Shown here piece after piece: positions 8,367 through 16,512 of a stretch of DNA of 24,186 bases. Both the position numbers and the translations under genes were made by a program. The notes below the pieces were generated by a model that was not told the origin of the DNA, did no database searches, and was given only the letters and a program-made list of their open reading frames with translations. Numbering within the stretch: the first letter of the stretch is position 1; the number at the start of each line of letters is the position of its first letter. This stretch comes from UMGS692 sp963653425 (GTDB lineage Bacteria; Bacillota; Clostridia; Christensenellales; CAG-314), in assembly GCA_963653425.1 (NCBI GenBank), contig CAVJWC010000015.1, positions 1-24,186 on the forward strand, in the 5' to 3' direction.

Positions 8367-8439
8367 TAACACGAATTTGAAGTAATATTCATATTTTCGA
8401 AAGAATGACGATATAAATCGTACGAAAGGAGGTTTGTTT

Positions 8440-8652
8440 ATGCCTATATTCATTGCTCCGCTCAACAAAGAGCTGAGAATCGTGAGAATATCCGCTAACG
8501 AAAAGACCAAAAAGCATCTTGAAAGTCTCGGTATCACCATTAACGGCAACATCACCGTTATGAGTTCGAGCGGAGGAAGCGTCGTCTGCAAAATCAAAGA
8601 CGGAAGAATCGCTCTCGATCAGGAACTTTCCGCAGGCATCTTCGTTGCTTAA
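8440..8652 (+). CDS. feoA: FeoA-family ferrous iron transport accessory protein (first copy)
   Basis: A 70-residue SH3-like FeoA domain, a small cytoplasmic partner of the FeoB transporter. It has the family layout: an N-terminal strand LRIVRISA, the helix and turn KHLESLGITINGNITVMSS, and a closing strand SVVCKIKDGRIALDQELSAGIFV. AAAGGAGG ends 7 nt before the ATG at 8440; a TTG two codons earlier is unlikely. It is the first gene of an operon with a second feoA (73 nt downstream), feoB and a Cys-rich peptide. Paired feoA genes are frequent in Clostridia and the two copies are divergent in sequence, suggesting distinct roles. Confidence 0.92.
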   Translation: MPIFIAPLNKELRIVRISANEKTKKHLESLGITINGNITVMSSSGGSVVCKIKDGRIALDQELSAGIFVA

Positions 8653-8725
8653 AGCTTAGCAGGAACCAAGTATTCCGTGACGGTAATTAAAACGAATATA
8701 TAAAAACAAGGAGAAGGTAGAAAAA

Positions 8726-8959
8726 ATGGAAAAAACGTTGGATAGCTTCGTCGTCGGTGAAAAAGGAACGGTTAAGACCGTCGTCGGCGAAGGAAAAATC
8801 AAAAGACGTCTGTTCGACATGGGCATCACGCCCGGAGCGGAGATTTATATGAGAAAGAGAGCGCCTCTCGGCGATCCTATCGAAGTAACGGTAAGAGGTT
8901 ACGAACTTACCCTTCGTAAGACCGAGGCTTCGTGCGTAACTATGGAGGTAACCAAGTAA
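8726..8959 (+). CDS. feoA: FeoA-family ferrous iron transport accessory protein (second copy)
   Basis: A 77-residue FeoA domain, closer to the classical family than the first copy: LDSFVVGEKGTVKTV, then KRRLFDMGITPGAEIYMRKRAPLGDPIEVTVRGYELTLRKTEA, with the typical MGxTPGxxI and APLGDPIxxxxxGxxLxLRxxEA motifs. GGAGAAGG precedes the ATG. Its TAA overlaps the ATG of feoB (TAATG at 8957-8961), so translation is probably coupled and the product likely binds FeoB directly. Confidence 0.95.
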   Translation: MEKTLDSFVVGEKGTVKTVVGEGKIKRRLFDMGITPGAEIYMRKRAPLGDPIEVTVRGYELTLRKTEASCVTMEVTK

Positions 8960-11271
8960 TGAAGAATTTTGCGCTTGCCGGCAACCCCAACTGTGGTAAA
9001 ACCACGTTGTTTAACAGTCTTACGGGTTCCACGGCTCACGTCGGCAACTGGCCGGGCGTAACCGTAGACAAGAGAGAAGGAACGTATAAAAAGTGTGCGG
9101 AACCCATAGCTATCGTGGATCTTCCCGGTATCTATTCTCTGTCGCCCTATACTCCCGAAGAAGTTATCGCGAGAAACTACATTCTCGACGAACAGCCCGA
9201 TTGCGTTATAAATATCGTCGACGCAACCAACCTTGAAAGAAACCTTTATCTCACGACTCAGATCATGGAAATAGACGTTCCTATGGTTATCGCGCTCAAC
9301 ATGATGGACGCGGTTGAAAAAGCGGGAGATAAAATCGACGAAAAAGAACTCGAAAAAAGACTCGGTATCCCCGTAGTCAAGATTTCCGCTCTTAAAGAAA
9401 AAGGTCTTGACGAACTTATGTCCAAGGCTTACGCCGAAAGTAAGAAAGAGAGAAAGGGCGTAACCGTTCTCGAAGATTCCGCGCTTACTCACCTTATCAA
9501 CGACGTAAGAATAGCTCTTACGGGTCAGAAGGTAAAAGATCCGCTCTTCCACGCCATTAAGCTCGTTGAACAGGACGAAATCGAAGTCGCTATGCACAAA
9601 GAAACCGTCGCTATGGTCGAAGAGTTCAAAAAGACTTTCAAAGACGAAACTTTCGGAACGGACTTCGAAGCTCTCGTAGCCGACGCAAGATACAAATACA
9701 TATCCAAACATTTCGCGCCCGTTCTCGTTCATAAGAGTAAAGAACAATTCCAGATGACGCGTTCGGATAAAGCCGATAAGGTTCTGACGCATAAAGTTTG
9801 GGGTATTCCTATTTTTCTCGTAATTCTTTTTGCAATCTTCCATCTGACATTCTCGGAAGATTTCCTGTATCTCGGTAAGATATTCAACCTTCCTTCGCTC
9901 GAAGCTCTCGGACTTATGGAAGAAGGCGAACCCATAAACTATGGCGTAAGATGGCTTAAATGCGTTTACGACGGCGCGGTTTATTCCCCGGGCGTAATTA
10001 TCAATAACATTTGGAACGATATGCTTGTCGGCGAACTCTGCGGCTGGCTTAAAGGACTTGTCGAAGGCAGCGGAATGGCAGGCTGGGCTATCGGTCTTAT
10101 CAACAACGGTATCATCGACGGTTTAAGCGCAGTGCTTTCCTTCCTTCCTCCCATACTCGTTCTGTTCCTGTTCTTCTCTATTCTCGAAGACTCGGGTTAT
10201 ATGGCTCGTATAGCCTTCATTCTCGACAGAATGTTCAGAAAGTTCGGTCTTTCCGGCAGAGCTTTCATGCCTATGATTATGGGCTTCGGTTGTTCCGTTC
10301 CCGCAATGATCAACACCAGAACTCTTGCCGACGAAAAGGAAAGAACCGCAACCATAAGAGTTATTCCTTTCTTCTCGTGCGGAGCTAAATTACCTATTCT
10401 GACGGCTGTAGCCGGCGCAATAGTAGCTTATTTCGGTATAGGCAACGCAGAACTCATTACTTACGCTATGTACCTTCTGGGTATCGTAGCAGCCGTACTC
10501 AGCGTTCTTCTGATGCGCGGAACGTCCCTTAGGGGCGAAACTCCTCCTTTCATTATGGAGCTTCCCGCTTATCACGCACCTCAGTTCAAGAACCTTATGG
10601 CTCACCTTTGGGATAAAGCAAAGCATTTCATAAAGAAAGCTTTCACCATTATCCTTGCTTCCACCATCGTTATCTGGGTACTTACTCACTTCTCTTTCCA
10701 GTGGAAATTCCTCAGCGACGAAGAGATCAACGAAAGTATCCTTACGGGACTTGCTCAGCTCGTACAGCCCCTCTTCACACCGCTCGGCTTCGGCAGTCAG
10801 CTTGGTGAATTCGGTTGGGTATTCGGAGTGGCGGTAGTTGCTGGTCTTATCGCAAAGGAAAACGTTATCGCAACTTTCTCCACGCTTGCGGCTTGTCTGC
10901 TCATAGTGGCAAAGACTAAGTTCCCCGAACTCGAAGGTCTCGACATAGCCAACGAAGACGGTATCGACGCCGTAAGAGCAATGATTTACGCAACTCACAT
11001 TACCGTTCCCGGCTTGATTTCCTTCATAGCCTTCAATATGACGACTATCCCCTGTTTCGCAGCCGTAGGTACAGCAAAGGCAGAACTTCAGAGCAGTAAA
11101 CGTTTCAAAGGAACGCTTGCATTCTGGCTTCTTTCCTCCTACGTAATAGCCGCAATGGTTTATACCATCGGTTCGTGGTGGTGGACGGCGTTCATCTGGG
11201 CAGCTGTTATAGCTCTCGTAACTTTCGTTATCGTAACGAGAAACAAGAATCTTGACAGACAAGGAGCGTAA
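8959..11271 (+). CDS. feoB: Ferrous iron transporter FeoB
   Basis: An inner-membrane Fe(II) importer with an N-terminal cytoplasmic G domain. The start is the ATG at 8959 overlapping the feoA stop, with GGAGG 10 nt upstream; an upstream in-frame start within feoA is rejected. The 770 residues are typical. G1 is GNPNCGKTT (8-16), the switch I region NWPGVTV (30-36), G3 DLPG (54-57), G4 NMMD (114-117) and G5 near ISALK. A helical spacer follows, then two Gate/nucleoside-recognition membrane domains, including the conserved segments GFGCSVPA and FFSCGAKLPI in the first half and KENVIATF in the second, each with the Cys/Ser features of the pore. The full domain set argues for an active transporter. 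Confidence 0.97.
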   Translation: MKNFALAGNPNCGKTTLFNSLTGSTAHVGNWPGVTVDKREGTYKKCAEPIAIVDLPGIYSLSPYTPEEVIARNYILDEQPDCVINIVDATNLERNLYLTTQIMEIDVPMVIALNMMDAVEKAGDKIDEKELEKRLGIPVVKISALKEKGLDELMSKAYAESKKERKGVTVLEDSALTHLINDVRIALTGQKVKDPLFHAIKLVEQDEIEVAMHKETVAMVEEFKKTFKDETFGTDFEALVADARYKYISKHFAPVLVHKSKEQFQMTRSDKADKVLTHKVWGIPIFLVILFAIFHLTFSEDFLYLGKIFNLPSLEALGLMEEGEPINYGVRWLKCVYDGAVYSPGVIINNIWNDMLVGELCGWLKGLVEGSGMAGWAIGLINNGIIDGLSAVLSFLPPILVLFLFFSILEDSGYMARIAFILDRMFRKFGLSGRAFMPMIMGFGCSVPAMINTRTLADEKERTATIRVIPFFSCGAKLPILTAVAGAIVAYFGIGNAELITYAMYLLGIVAAVLSVLLMRGTSLRGETPPFIMELPAYHAPQFKNLMAHLWDKAKHFIKKAFTIILASTIVIWVLTHFSFQWKFLSDEEINESILTGLAQLVQPLFTPLGFGSQLGEFGWVFGVAVVAGLIAKENVIATFSTLAACLLIVAKTKFPELEGLDIANEDGIDAVRAMIYATHITVPGLISFIAFNMTTIPCFAAVGTAKAELQSSKRFKGTLAFWLLSSYVIAAMVYTIGSWWWTAFIWAAVIALVTFVIVTRNKNLDRQGA

Positions 11272-11274
11272 TTT

Positions 11275-11448
11275 ATGGGTATCGGGGAAATTTTACTGAT
11301 AATAGGCTGTGCGGCAATAGTCATAGGCGTTTCGGTTGTTTCCGTTATCCGAAAAAAGAAGGGCAAACACTCCTGTGACTGCGGTTGCGATTGCTGTAAT
11401 TGCAGCGGTTGCAGTTACGCTCAGCATAAAAAAGACCAAAAGAAATAA
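11275..11448 (+). CDS. FeoB-associated Cys-rich membrane peptide
   Basis: A 57-residue protein 3 nt after feoB, with AAGGAG 8 nt before its ATG. One TM helix spans about residues 5-25 (EILLIIGCAAIVIGVSVVSVI), followed by a basic stop-transfer KKKGKH and a Cys cluster SCDCGCDCCNCSGC (33-46, seven Cys) before a Lys-rich end. This is the layout of the small FeoB-associated Cys-rich family (PF12669) found after feoB in many Firmicutes. Its role is not established; metal binding or FeoC-like assistance to FeoB is the usual suggestion. Confidence 0.9.
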   Translation: MGIGEILLIIGCAAIVIGVSVVSVIRKKKGKHSCDCGCDCCNCSGCSYAQHKKDQKK

Positions 11449-11539
11449 TACACGTAACACAAAAAACCAAAAGAAACATACACGCAATCTTTCATTCATA
11501 TCGTTTTTGAGGCAATTGACGATAAAGAATAAAAACTTG

Positions 11540-11574
11540 AATCTCCCGACGTTCTTTACGGCGGGAGATTTTTT
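11540..11574 (+). terminator. Terminator of the feo operon
   Basis: AATCTCCCG and CGGGAGATT pair, with an inner CGT/ACG extension, and are followed by TTTT, 91 nt after the Cys-rich peptide gene. Confidence 0.85.
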
Positions 11575-11666
11575 ATGCAATGTAATCCGAACTTTTCTTT
11601 TCAAAAAATCGTTTCAAGAGAACTTTTACTTAACCCTGCAAACAGAAAAACTTTATATAAAAGCCT

Positions 11667-11699
11667 CAAAAAAACGGCGGAGAGTTTATCTTCGCCGTT
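11667..11699 (-). terminator. Terminator of the hypB-oxidoreductase-hypA operon
   Basis: On the minus strand AACGGCG pairs with CGCCGTT and is followed by seven T residues, about 50 nt after the hypA stop. Confidence 0.8.
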
Positions 11700-11750
11700 A
11701 TTGATTGAATTTCGTTTTTACTGAGTTTCGTTTTTTCCGTCCGTACGATT

Positions 11751-12200
11751 CTATTCTTCGGAAACTTCTTTAACTTCGGAATTCTCTTCTTCAAAAGTTT
11801 CTTCGTAAGTTTCTTCCGAATTCTCGTCTTCCGTTTCGTCCTCGCCGGGAATGTTGTCTTCCGCAACGATGTTTTTCAGGATAAATTCGTTGCCCTGAAG
11901 CAGATGAGTTTCACCGCTTCCGCAGTAGGGACAGGTTTTTCCGAATTCGACGGTGGGGTAGGTGCGGTTGCAGTCACGACAAAAAGTCACGGCTTTGATA
12001 GGTTCTATCACGAGTTCCGCGTTGTAAAGGACGGTTTCCTTGCTTACGGCCCATTTCCAGCAGTCCTGCAAATATTCGGGAATGACGGCGGAAACTTCGC
12101 CCAGTTCTATAGTTACCGCAGACACGCGTTTGACGTTATTTTCTTCCGCTATTCTGTTCACGCTTTTTATGACGTGAAACACGACTCCGAGTTCGTGCAT
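11751..12200 (-). CDS. hypA: Nickel metallochaperone HypA with an acidic C-terminal tail
   Basis: HypA accepts Ni(II) and passes it, with HypB, to [NiFe]-hydrogenase precursors or other nickel enzymes. The invariant MHE start (His2 is the nickel ligand) is present, and the structural zinc site is formed by C74-x2-C77 and C90-x2-C93. The core ends near residue 114, normal for the family. An extra 35 or so residues are almost entirely Glu/Asp with Ser/Thr, an unusual extension. AGGAG precedes the ATG by 5 nt. It is the last gene of the operon, 109 nt after the oxidoreductase. Confidence 0.93.
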   Translation of the reverse strand: MHELGVVFHVIKSVNRIAEENNVKRVSAVTIELGEVSAVIPEYLQDCWKWAVSKETVLYNAELVIEPIKAVTFCRDCNRTYPTVEFGKTCPYCGSGETHLLQGNEFILKNIVAEDNIPGEDETEDENSEETYEETFEEENSEVKEVSEE

Positions 12201-12309
12201 TGTAACTCCTTCGACTTGTTTTCGTGCGTTTAAGATTGTTTTCTGCGCCTTAAACGGACGTTTTCGGGGCAGAGAAGTTGAATAATTATCCCCGCCCCTA
12301 TAAAATCAA

Positions 12310-15180
12310 TTACTTATTGTTCTTTTCGGCTTTTTTGGCTTCTTTTTTAAGCTTTTTGCCGACGTTGTTTTTGTTGCCTAAAATCTTGAATCCGCGCTTT
12401 ATAGCGTAAGGCAGAAGCGCGCCCACTTTCTTTTCGGCAACGCACATAGTGCTTGCTTCGGGATGGTCTCTGTGAAGAGTTATAGCGTCGAAAGAACACT
12501 TGGTCGTGCATATTCCGCAACCTATACATCTGTTGGGATCGACTATGGAAGCTCCGCAACCCAGACAACGCGCGGTTTCCGTCTTGACCTGTTCTTCGGT
12601 AAGCGTCTTGTGCGGTTCGGTGAAAGACTTTGCGTCTATCGACGTATCGACCTTAGCTTCCTGACGGGAAGACGTGTCGTAACCCGTTACGCGAATATCC
12701 GACGTGTCTATCTTATCGTAGTGGCGACGGTTGCGACCGATGGTCATGTGTCCGTGCTGAACGAAGCGGTGAAGGCTTTCTGCGGCTTCGTGTCCTTCCG
12801 CAATGGCGTCTATCGCAAACGCGGGACCCGTGAATACGTCTCCGCCGACGAAAATATCGGGTTCTCTTGTCTGATAGGTAAGTTTATCGGCTTGCGGGTA
12901 ATTTCCGCGACCCAGTTCGACTGCCGTTCCGTCAAGGAGATTTCCCCATTGTACTGTCTGACCTATCGCAAAGATAACGTTTTCCGCAGGAACGGAAATG
13001 GTCTGAGAATCGTCGAAAGTGGGGCTGAATCTGCCTTCCGCGTTCTTGACGGAAAGACATTTACGGAATTCAACCGCAGTAGCTACGCCGTTTTCGGTAA
13101 CTACCTTCGTCGGTCCCCAGCCGTTTTCTATAATAACGCCGTCTTCTTTGGCTTCGGCAACTTCTTCTTTGCTTGCGGGCATTTCGTTTTCCTGCTCCAG
13201 ACAAAGCATAGTGACTTTGCTTGCTCCGCTGCGTGCGGAAACTCTCGAAGCGTCTATAGCAACATTACCTCCGCCTACTACGACTACGCTACCCGTAACT
13301 TTACGTTGTCCGCAGTTTGCGTTTTTAAGGAATTCGACTGCCGTCGTAACGTTGGGGCTGTTTTCTCCTTCAACGCCCGGAAGTCTTCCGCCCTGACAGC
13401 CTATGGCAACGTAAAACGCCTTGTATCCCTGTTCTCTTAACTGAGCTATGGTAACGTCTTTGCCGACTTCGGTGTTGAGTTTGATTTCCACGCCCATTTC
13501 TTTCATTACGTCTATTTCCGCCTGAATAACTTCCTTGGAAAGCTTATAGGAAGGAATGCCGTAGGTAAGCATACCGCCGGGCATAGCGTTCTTTTCGAAA
13601 ACGGTGGGGTAGTAACCTATCTTAGCAAGGAAGAACGCGCAGGAAAGACCTGCGGGACCACCGCCGATGATTGCGATTTTATCCTTCCAGCGACCGAGGT
13701 TGGAAGCGACTACGATTTCTGGAACGAAACGATGTTCGGAATTAAGATCCTGTTCGGCAATGAACTTTTTGACCGCGTCGATGGATACGGCCTGATCGAT
13801 AGTTCCTCTCGTGCAGGCTTCTTCGCAACGACGGTTACATATTCTTCCGCATACCGCAGGGAAGGGATTTTCTCTCTTTATAAGTTCGAGAGCCTCTTTA
13901 TACTTGCCCTGAGCGGCTTTTTTGAGGTAACCCTGTACGGCTATGTGAGCGGGGCAGGCTGCTTTACAGGGAGAAGTACCCGTCGCGTGGGTATTTTCTC
14001 TGTTTTTGTCGCGGTAATCTTCGCACCACATATGTTCGCCCCAGGTGTTGTTGTCGGGGAGAGGCTGACGGGGATATTCTACTTTGGAACCGTCGGCACG
14101 GCAGAGTTTCTGTCCGAGTTTAACAGCGCCCGCGGGGCAGTATTCCACGCATCTTCCGCAAGCCACGCATTTTTCGCTGTCAACGTGAGCGACGTACGCG
14201 GAACGCGACATGTTGGGCGTGTTGAAAAGCTGAGAGGTACGCAGAGCGTTACAGATATTGACGTTACAGTTACAGATAGCGAAAATCTTGCCTTCGCCGT
14301 CGATGTTGGTTATCTGATGAACGAAACCGTTGTCTTCGGCGCGTTTAAGGATTTCCATGGCTTCTTCGTAGGTAATATCCTTACCTTTGCCCGTTTCACG
14401 GCAATAATCCGCCATATCGCCGACGCCCAGACACCACATGTTGTAGTCGTCCGCGCAACCTTCGTCAAGAAGTTTTCTTCCGTAACGACAGGAACACATG
14501 CTTGCGCCGATATGACCTTCGTAACGTTTGAGCCAATAGGAAATGTGTTCGATGTCGATGGACTGATTTTCCATGGAAATGGCTTTTTCAACGGGAATTA
14601 CGTGCATTCCCACGCCTGCTCCTCCCGGGGGAACCATAGCCGTTACGTGTTCGAGAGGAAGGAAAGTCATACGTTCGAAGAACATAGCAAGTTCGGGATG
14701 CCTGTCCATAAGAGCTTTGTTCATGTTGGTGTATTCCGCGGAACCCGGGACGAAAAGAGGAATCCAATACAAGCGGTCTTCTTTCGTTCTCGAAACTCCC
14801 GGAACGGGACCGTCTTTGGTGTACCTGTCGCCGTAGTCGTATTCGAGCATTCCCAGTCTTCCCAGTTCGTCGAGAAGGGCGTCGAATTCCGTCTTGGAAG
14901 CGTCGTCGTTGACTCCGCCCATTTTGAGCATGGTCTTGTAATCGTATTTCGTGCGGACTTTCATCTTAAGCATAAGATCGAGAGCGGCTTCCGACTGCTT
15001 TTTGTCGAGTTCGTCTTCGAATATGCAAGCGAATCCCCAGTATTCGGGATCTTTCGTAGTAACGCCCGAAATTTTGGCGGGAATACGGTCGGTAATCTTT
15101 CTCACGAGTTTCAGTAACTTCGGATTGGGATTAGTATCGCCGTAGTGTTTAGGTACGTATTTTTTACTGATATCCGGCAT
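12310..15180 (-). CDS. 956-residue multidomain 4Fe-4S/FAD NAD(P)-binding oxidoreductase (GltD/NuoF-like) with an uncharacterised Cys-rich N-terminal domain
   Basis: Domains in order: an N-terminal region (about 1-325) with a Cys pattern CSCRxGR (229-231), C242, WCLG (250), C260 and CNCNVNIC (303-310); one ferredoxin 4Fe-4S site (C338, C341, C344, C348); a GltD/dihydropyrimidine-dehydrogenase type Fe-S helical domain (C405, C409, C444, C448, C452, C456); a dinucleotide-binding pair with the FAD loop GGGPAGLS (506-513) and the NAD(P) loop VGGGNVAIDA (635-644); GGDVFTGPAFAIDAIAEG (779-796); and C-terminal Fe-S motifs CLGCG (872-876) and C885-x2-C888-x2-C891-x3-C895. The Lys-rich tail is short. 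It would move electrons between NAD(P)H and a ferredoxin-like or metal partner in the cytoplasm; the substrate is unknown. AGGAG precedes the ATG. It lies between hypB and hypA on the same strand. Confidence 0.9.
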   Translation of the reverse strand: MPDISKKYVPKHYGDTNPNPKLLKLVRKITDRIPAKISGVTTKDPEYWGFACIFEDELDKKQSEAALDLMLKMKVRTKYDYKTMLKMGGVNDDASKTEFDALLDELGRLGMLEYDYGDRYTKDGPVPGVSRTKEDRLYWIPLFVPGSAEYTNMNKALMDRHPELAMFFERMTFLPLEHVTAMVPPGGAGVGMHVIPVEKAISMENQSIDIEHISYWLKRYEGHIGASMCSCRYGRKLLDEGCADDYNMWCLGVGDMADYCRETGKGKDITYEEAMEILKRAEDNGFVHQITNIDGEGKIFAICNCNVNICNALRTSQLFNTPNMSRSAYVAHVDSEKCVACGRCVEYCPAGAVKLGQKLCRADGSKVEYPRQPLPDNNTWGEHMWCEDYRDKNRENTHATGTSPCKAACPAHIAVQGYLKKAAQGKYKEALELIKRENPFPAVCGRICNRRCEEACTRGTIDQAVSIDAVKKFIAEQDLNSEHRFVPEIVVASNLGRWKDKIAIIGGGPAGLSCAFFLAKIGYYPTVFEKNAMPGGMLTYGIPSYKLSKEVIQAEIDVMKEMGVEIKLNTEVGKDVTIAQLREQGYKAFYVAIGCQGGRLPGVEGENSPNVTTAVEFLKNANCGQRKVTGSVVVVGGGNVAIDASRVSARSGASKVTMLCLEQENEMPASKEEVAEAKEDGVIIENGWGPTKVVTENGVATAVEFRKCLSVKNAEGRFSPTFDDSQTISVPAENVIFAIGQTVQWGNLLDGTAVELGRGNYPQADKLTYQTREPDIFVGGDVFTGPAFAIDAIAEGHEAAESLHRFVQHGHMTIGRNRRHYDKIDTSDIRVTGYDTSSRQEAKVDTSIDAKSFTEPHKTLTEEQVKTETARCLGCGASIVDPNRCIGCGICTTKCSFDAITLHRDHPEASTMCVAEKKVGALLPYAIKRGFKILGNKNNVGKKLKKEAKKAEKNNK

Positions 15181-15276
15181 AAAAAAACTCCTTATCTGTT
15201 TTTTAACTTATATAAAACGGGACCTTAAAGCGTTATGCGTTTTCATATATCTTTTGCGGTTCCGTAAAAGCCTTAT

Positions 15277-15954
15277 TTATTCGGGTTTTTTCCATTCGTC
15301 TATGCGTTTTCCGAGCCAGTCCGCAAAAGCCTCCAGACCTTCGCCCGTCTTTGCGCATATCGGCATGACTTCCGCCTTTGCGTTACGCATAGCCACGTTT
15401 TTACGGCAACGTTCCATATCGAAATCGAAATAAGGAATAACGTCCGTTTTGTTTACGAGAACGACGTCGCATACCGAGAAAATAAGAGGATATTTAAGGG
15501 GTTTGTCGTCGCCTTCGGGAACGGACAGAATCATAACGTTCTTAACCGCGCCCGTGTCGAATTCCGCCGGACAAACGAGGTTGCCGACGTTTTCGAGAAT
15601 AACCATATCCAGTCCTTTACAGTCAAGTTCGGTAAGTCCCTGACGCGTCATATCCGCGTCGAGATGGCACATTCCGCCCGTGTGAAGCTGAATGGTTTTA
15701 ACGCCCGTTTTTTCCGCAATCGTTTTAGCGTCCACGTCGCCGTCTATATCGGCTTCCATAACGCCGATCTTGTACTTGTCTTTAAGAAGCGAAATAAGCT
15801 TTGTAAGCGTGGTGGTCTTTCCGCTTCCGGGGCTGGACATAAGGTTAAGCAAAAATACGCCGTCCTTTTTCAGCTGAGAGCGGAGGAGACGAGCGTCCTT
15901 GTCGTTGTCTTCGAATACGCTTTGTTTGATTTCTATAACTCTGAATTCGTTCAT
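15277..15954 (-). CDS. hypB: Hydrogenase/nickel-enzyme maturation GTPase HypB
   Basis: A SIMIBI-class GTPase that dimerises with GTP and hands nickel to a target with HypA. The Walker A loop is GSGKTT (43-48), the dimer-interface metal site is in GGMCHLDADM (C96, H97), and ENVGNLVCPAEFDTG and VLVNKTD (G4) follow. There is no N-terminal His-rich stretch and no CxxCGC high-affinity site, so nickel storage is not expected. I choose the ATG at 15954 (MNEFRVIEIK) because GAGGGA lies 7 nt before it; an upstream ATG at 15981 would add nine residues. It is the first gene of the operon, with a 96-nt gap before the oxidoreductase. Confidence 0.95.
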   Translation of the reverse strand: MNEFRVIEIKQSVFEDNDKDARLLRSQLKKDGVFLLNLMSSPGSGKTTTLTKLISLLKDKYKIGVMEADIDGDVDAKTIAEKTGVKTIQLHTGGMCHLDADMTRQGLTELDCKGLDMVILENVGNLVCPAEFDTGAVKNVMILSVPEGDDKPLKYPLIFSVCDVVLVNKTDVIPYFDFDMERCRKNVAMRNAKAEVMPICAKTGEGLEAFADWLGKRIDEWKKPE

Positions 15955-16027
15955 ACGATAATCCCTCACGATTACAATCAATCACGCCATGCGACCGTTT
16001 TTCGTGTAATCGGTATTCTCTTGTAGT

Positions 16028-16124
16028 CGCAATTTTCATTATAACCTACGAACGTTACGCGATTATAACTTTTTCCGTAATCCGTAATTTATCGGCTGAA
16101 TTTCTACAACCCGCAATTTTCATT
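16028..16124 (-). repeat. Direct 13-nt repeat in the hypB leader
   Basis: On the minus strand AATGAAAATTGCG occurs at 16112-16124 and again at 16028-16040, 84 nt apart, each just after a TATAAT-like run and before a (G/C)TTGTAG- or ACTACAAG-type segment. Both lie inside the predicted leader of hypB. Confidence 0.5.
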
Positions 16125-16156
16125 GATTATAATCCGCATTGTAATCTTTACCTGTT

Positions 16157-16185
16157 ATTATACCACAAAAATCGTCAAAAATCAA
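16157..16185 (-). promoter_or_regulatory. Promoter of the hypB operon
   Basis: TTGATT (16180-16185), 17-nt spacer, TATAAT (16157-16162) on the minus strand, giving a leader of roughly 195 nt before hypB. No NikR-type GTATGA palindrome is visible. Confidence 0.65.
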
Positions 16186-16358
16186 TGCATTGTACAATAA
16201 AAGGGATTGTTTTTTAGATATTTTCTTTTTAGCAAGGCGAAAGAAGTCGTTTACAAATTTATTCGGGTAATTAAATATGCTTTCGTTTATCCGTCTAAGA
16301 AAGTTTAATCGTAATAAACGGGTAGTTTCCGTCGGCTATCTTTGAGCTTTTTTGTAAG

Positions 16359-16427
16359 AGGTAAATATAGTTCCGATACGCAGGTAAAGATAGTTCCGAT
16401 ATGCAGGTAAGGATAGTCTCGGCACGC
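16359..16427. repeat. Tandem array, 3 x 23 nt
   Basis: Three consecutive 23-nt units begin AGGTAA at 16359, 16382 and 16405, with a central ATAGTTCCGATA core; the third has drifted. The array abuts the terminator at 16428. The remainder of 15955-16512 holds only the hypB promoter, its leader repeats and this array; I see no gene. Confidence 0.8.
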
Positions 16428-16459
16428 AAAAAAAGCACGCTTCGCGGCGTGCTTTTTTT
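16428..16459 (-). terminator. Terminator of the oleate hydratase gene (bidirectional in form)
   Basis: GCACGC (16435-16440) pairs with GCGTGC (16447-16452), flanked by A7 and T7, so it works on both strands. It follows the stop of the minus-strand gene at 16513 by about 55 nt. Confidence 0.88.
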
Positions 16460-16512
16460 GAGGGATTAGTATTGAGTGCGATTGGTGTGATTATGAAATT
16501 AAGTTTCGTCCG

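Noticed and set aside
8899..9843. Minus-strand ORF of 314 codons
   Set aside because: Antisense of feoB, which has intact GTPase motifs.
12463..13440. Plus-strand ORF of 325 codons
   Set aside because: Antisense shadow of the oxidoreductase gene, without recognisable domains or a ribosome binding site.
13732..15117. Plus-strand ORF of 461 codons
   Set aside because: It is the opposite strand of the 956-residue oxidoreductase; codon bias of the real gene leaves long antisense frames.
16359..16427. CRISPR array
   Set aside because: The three units are directly adjacent with no spacers and there are no cas genes.
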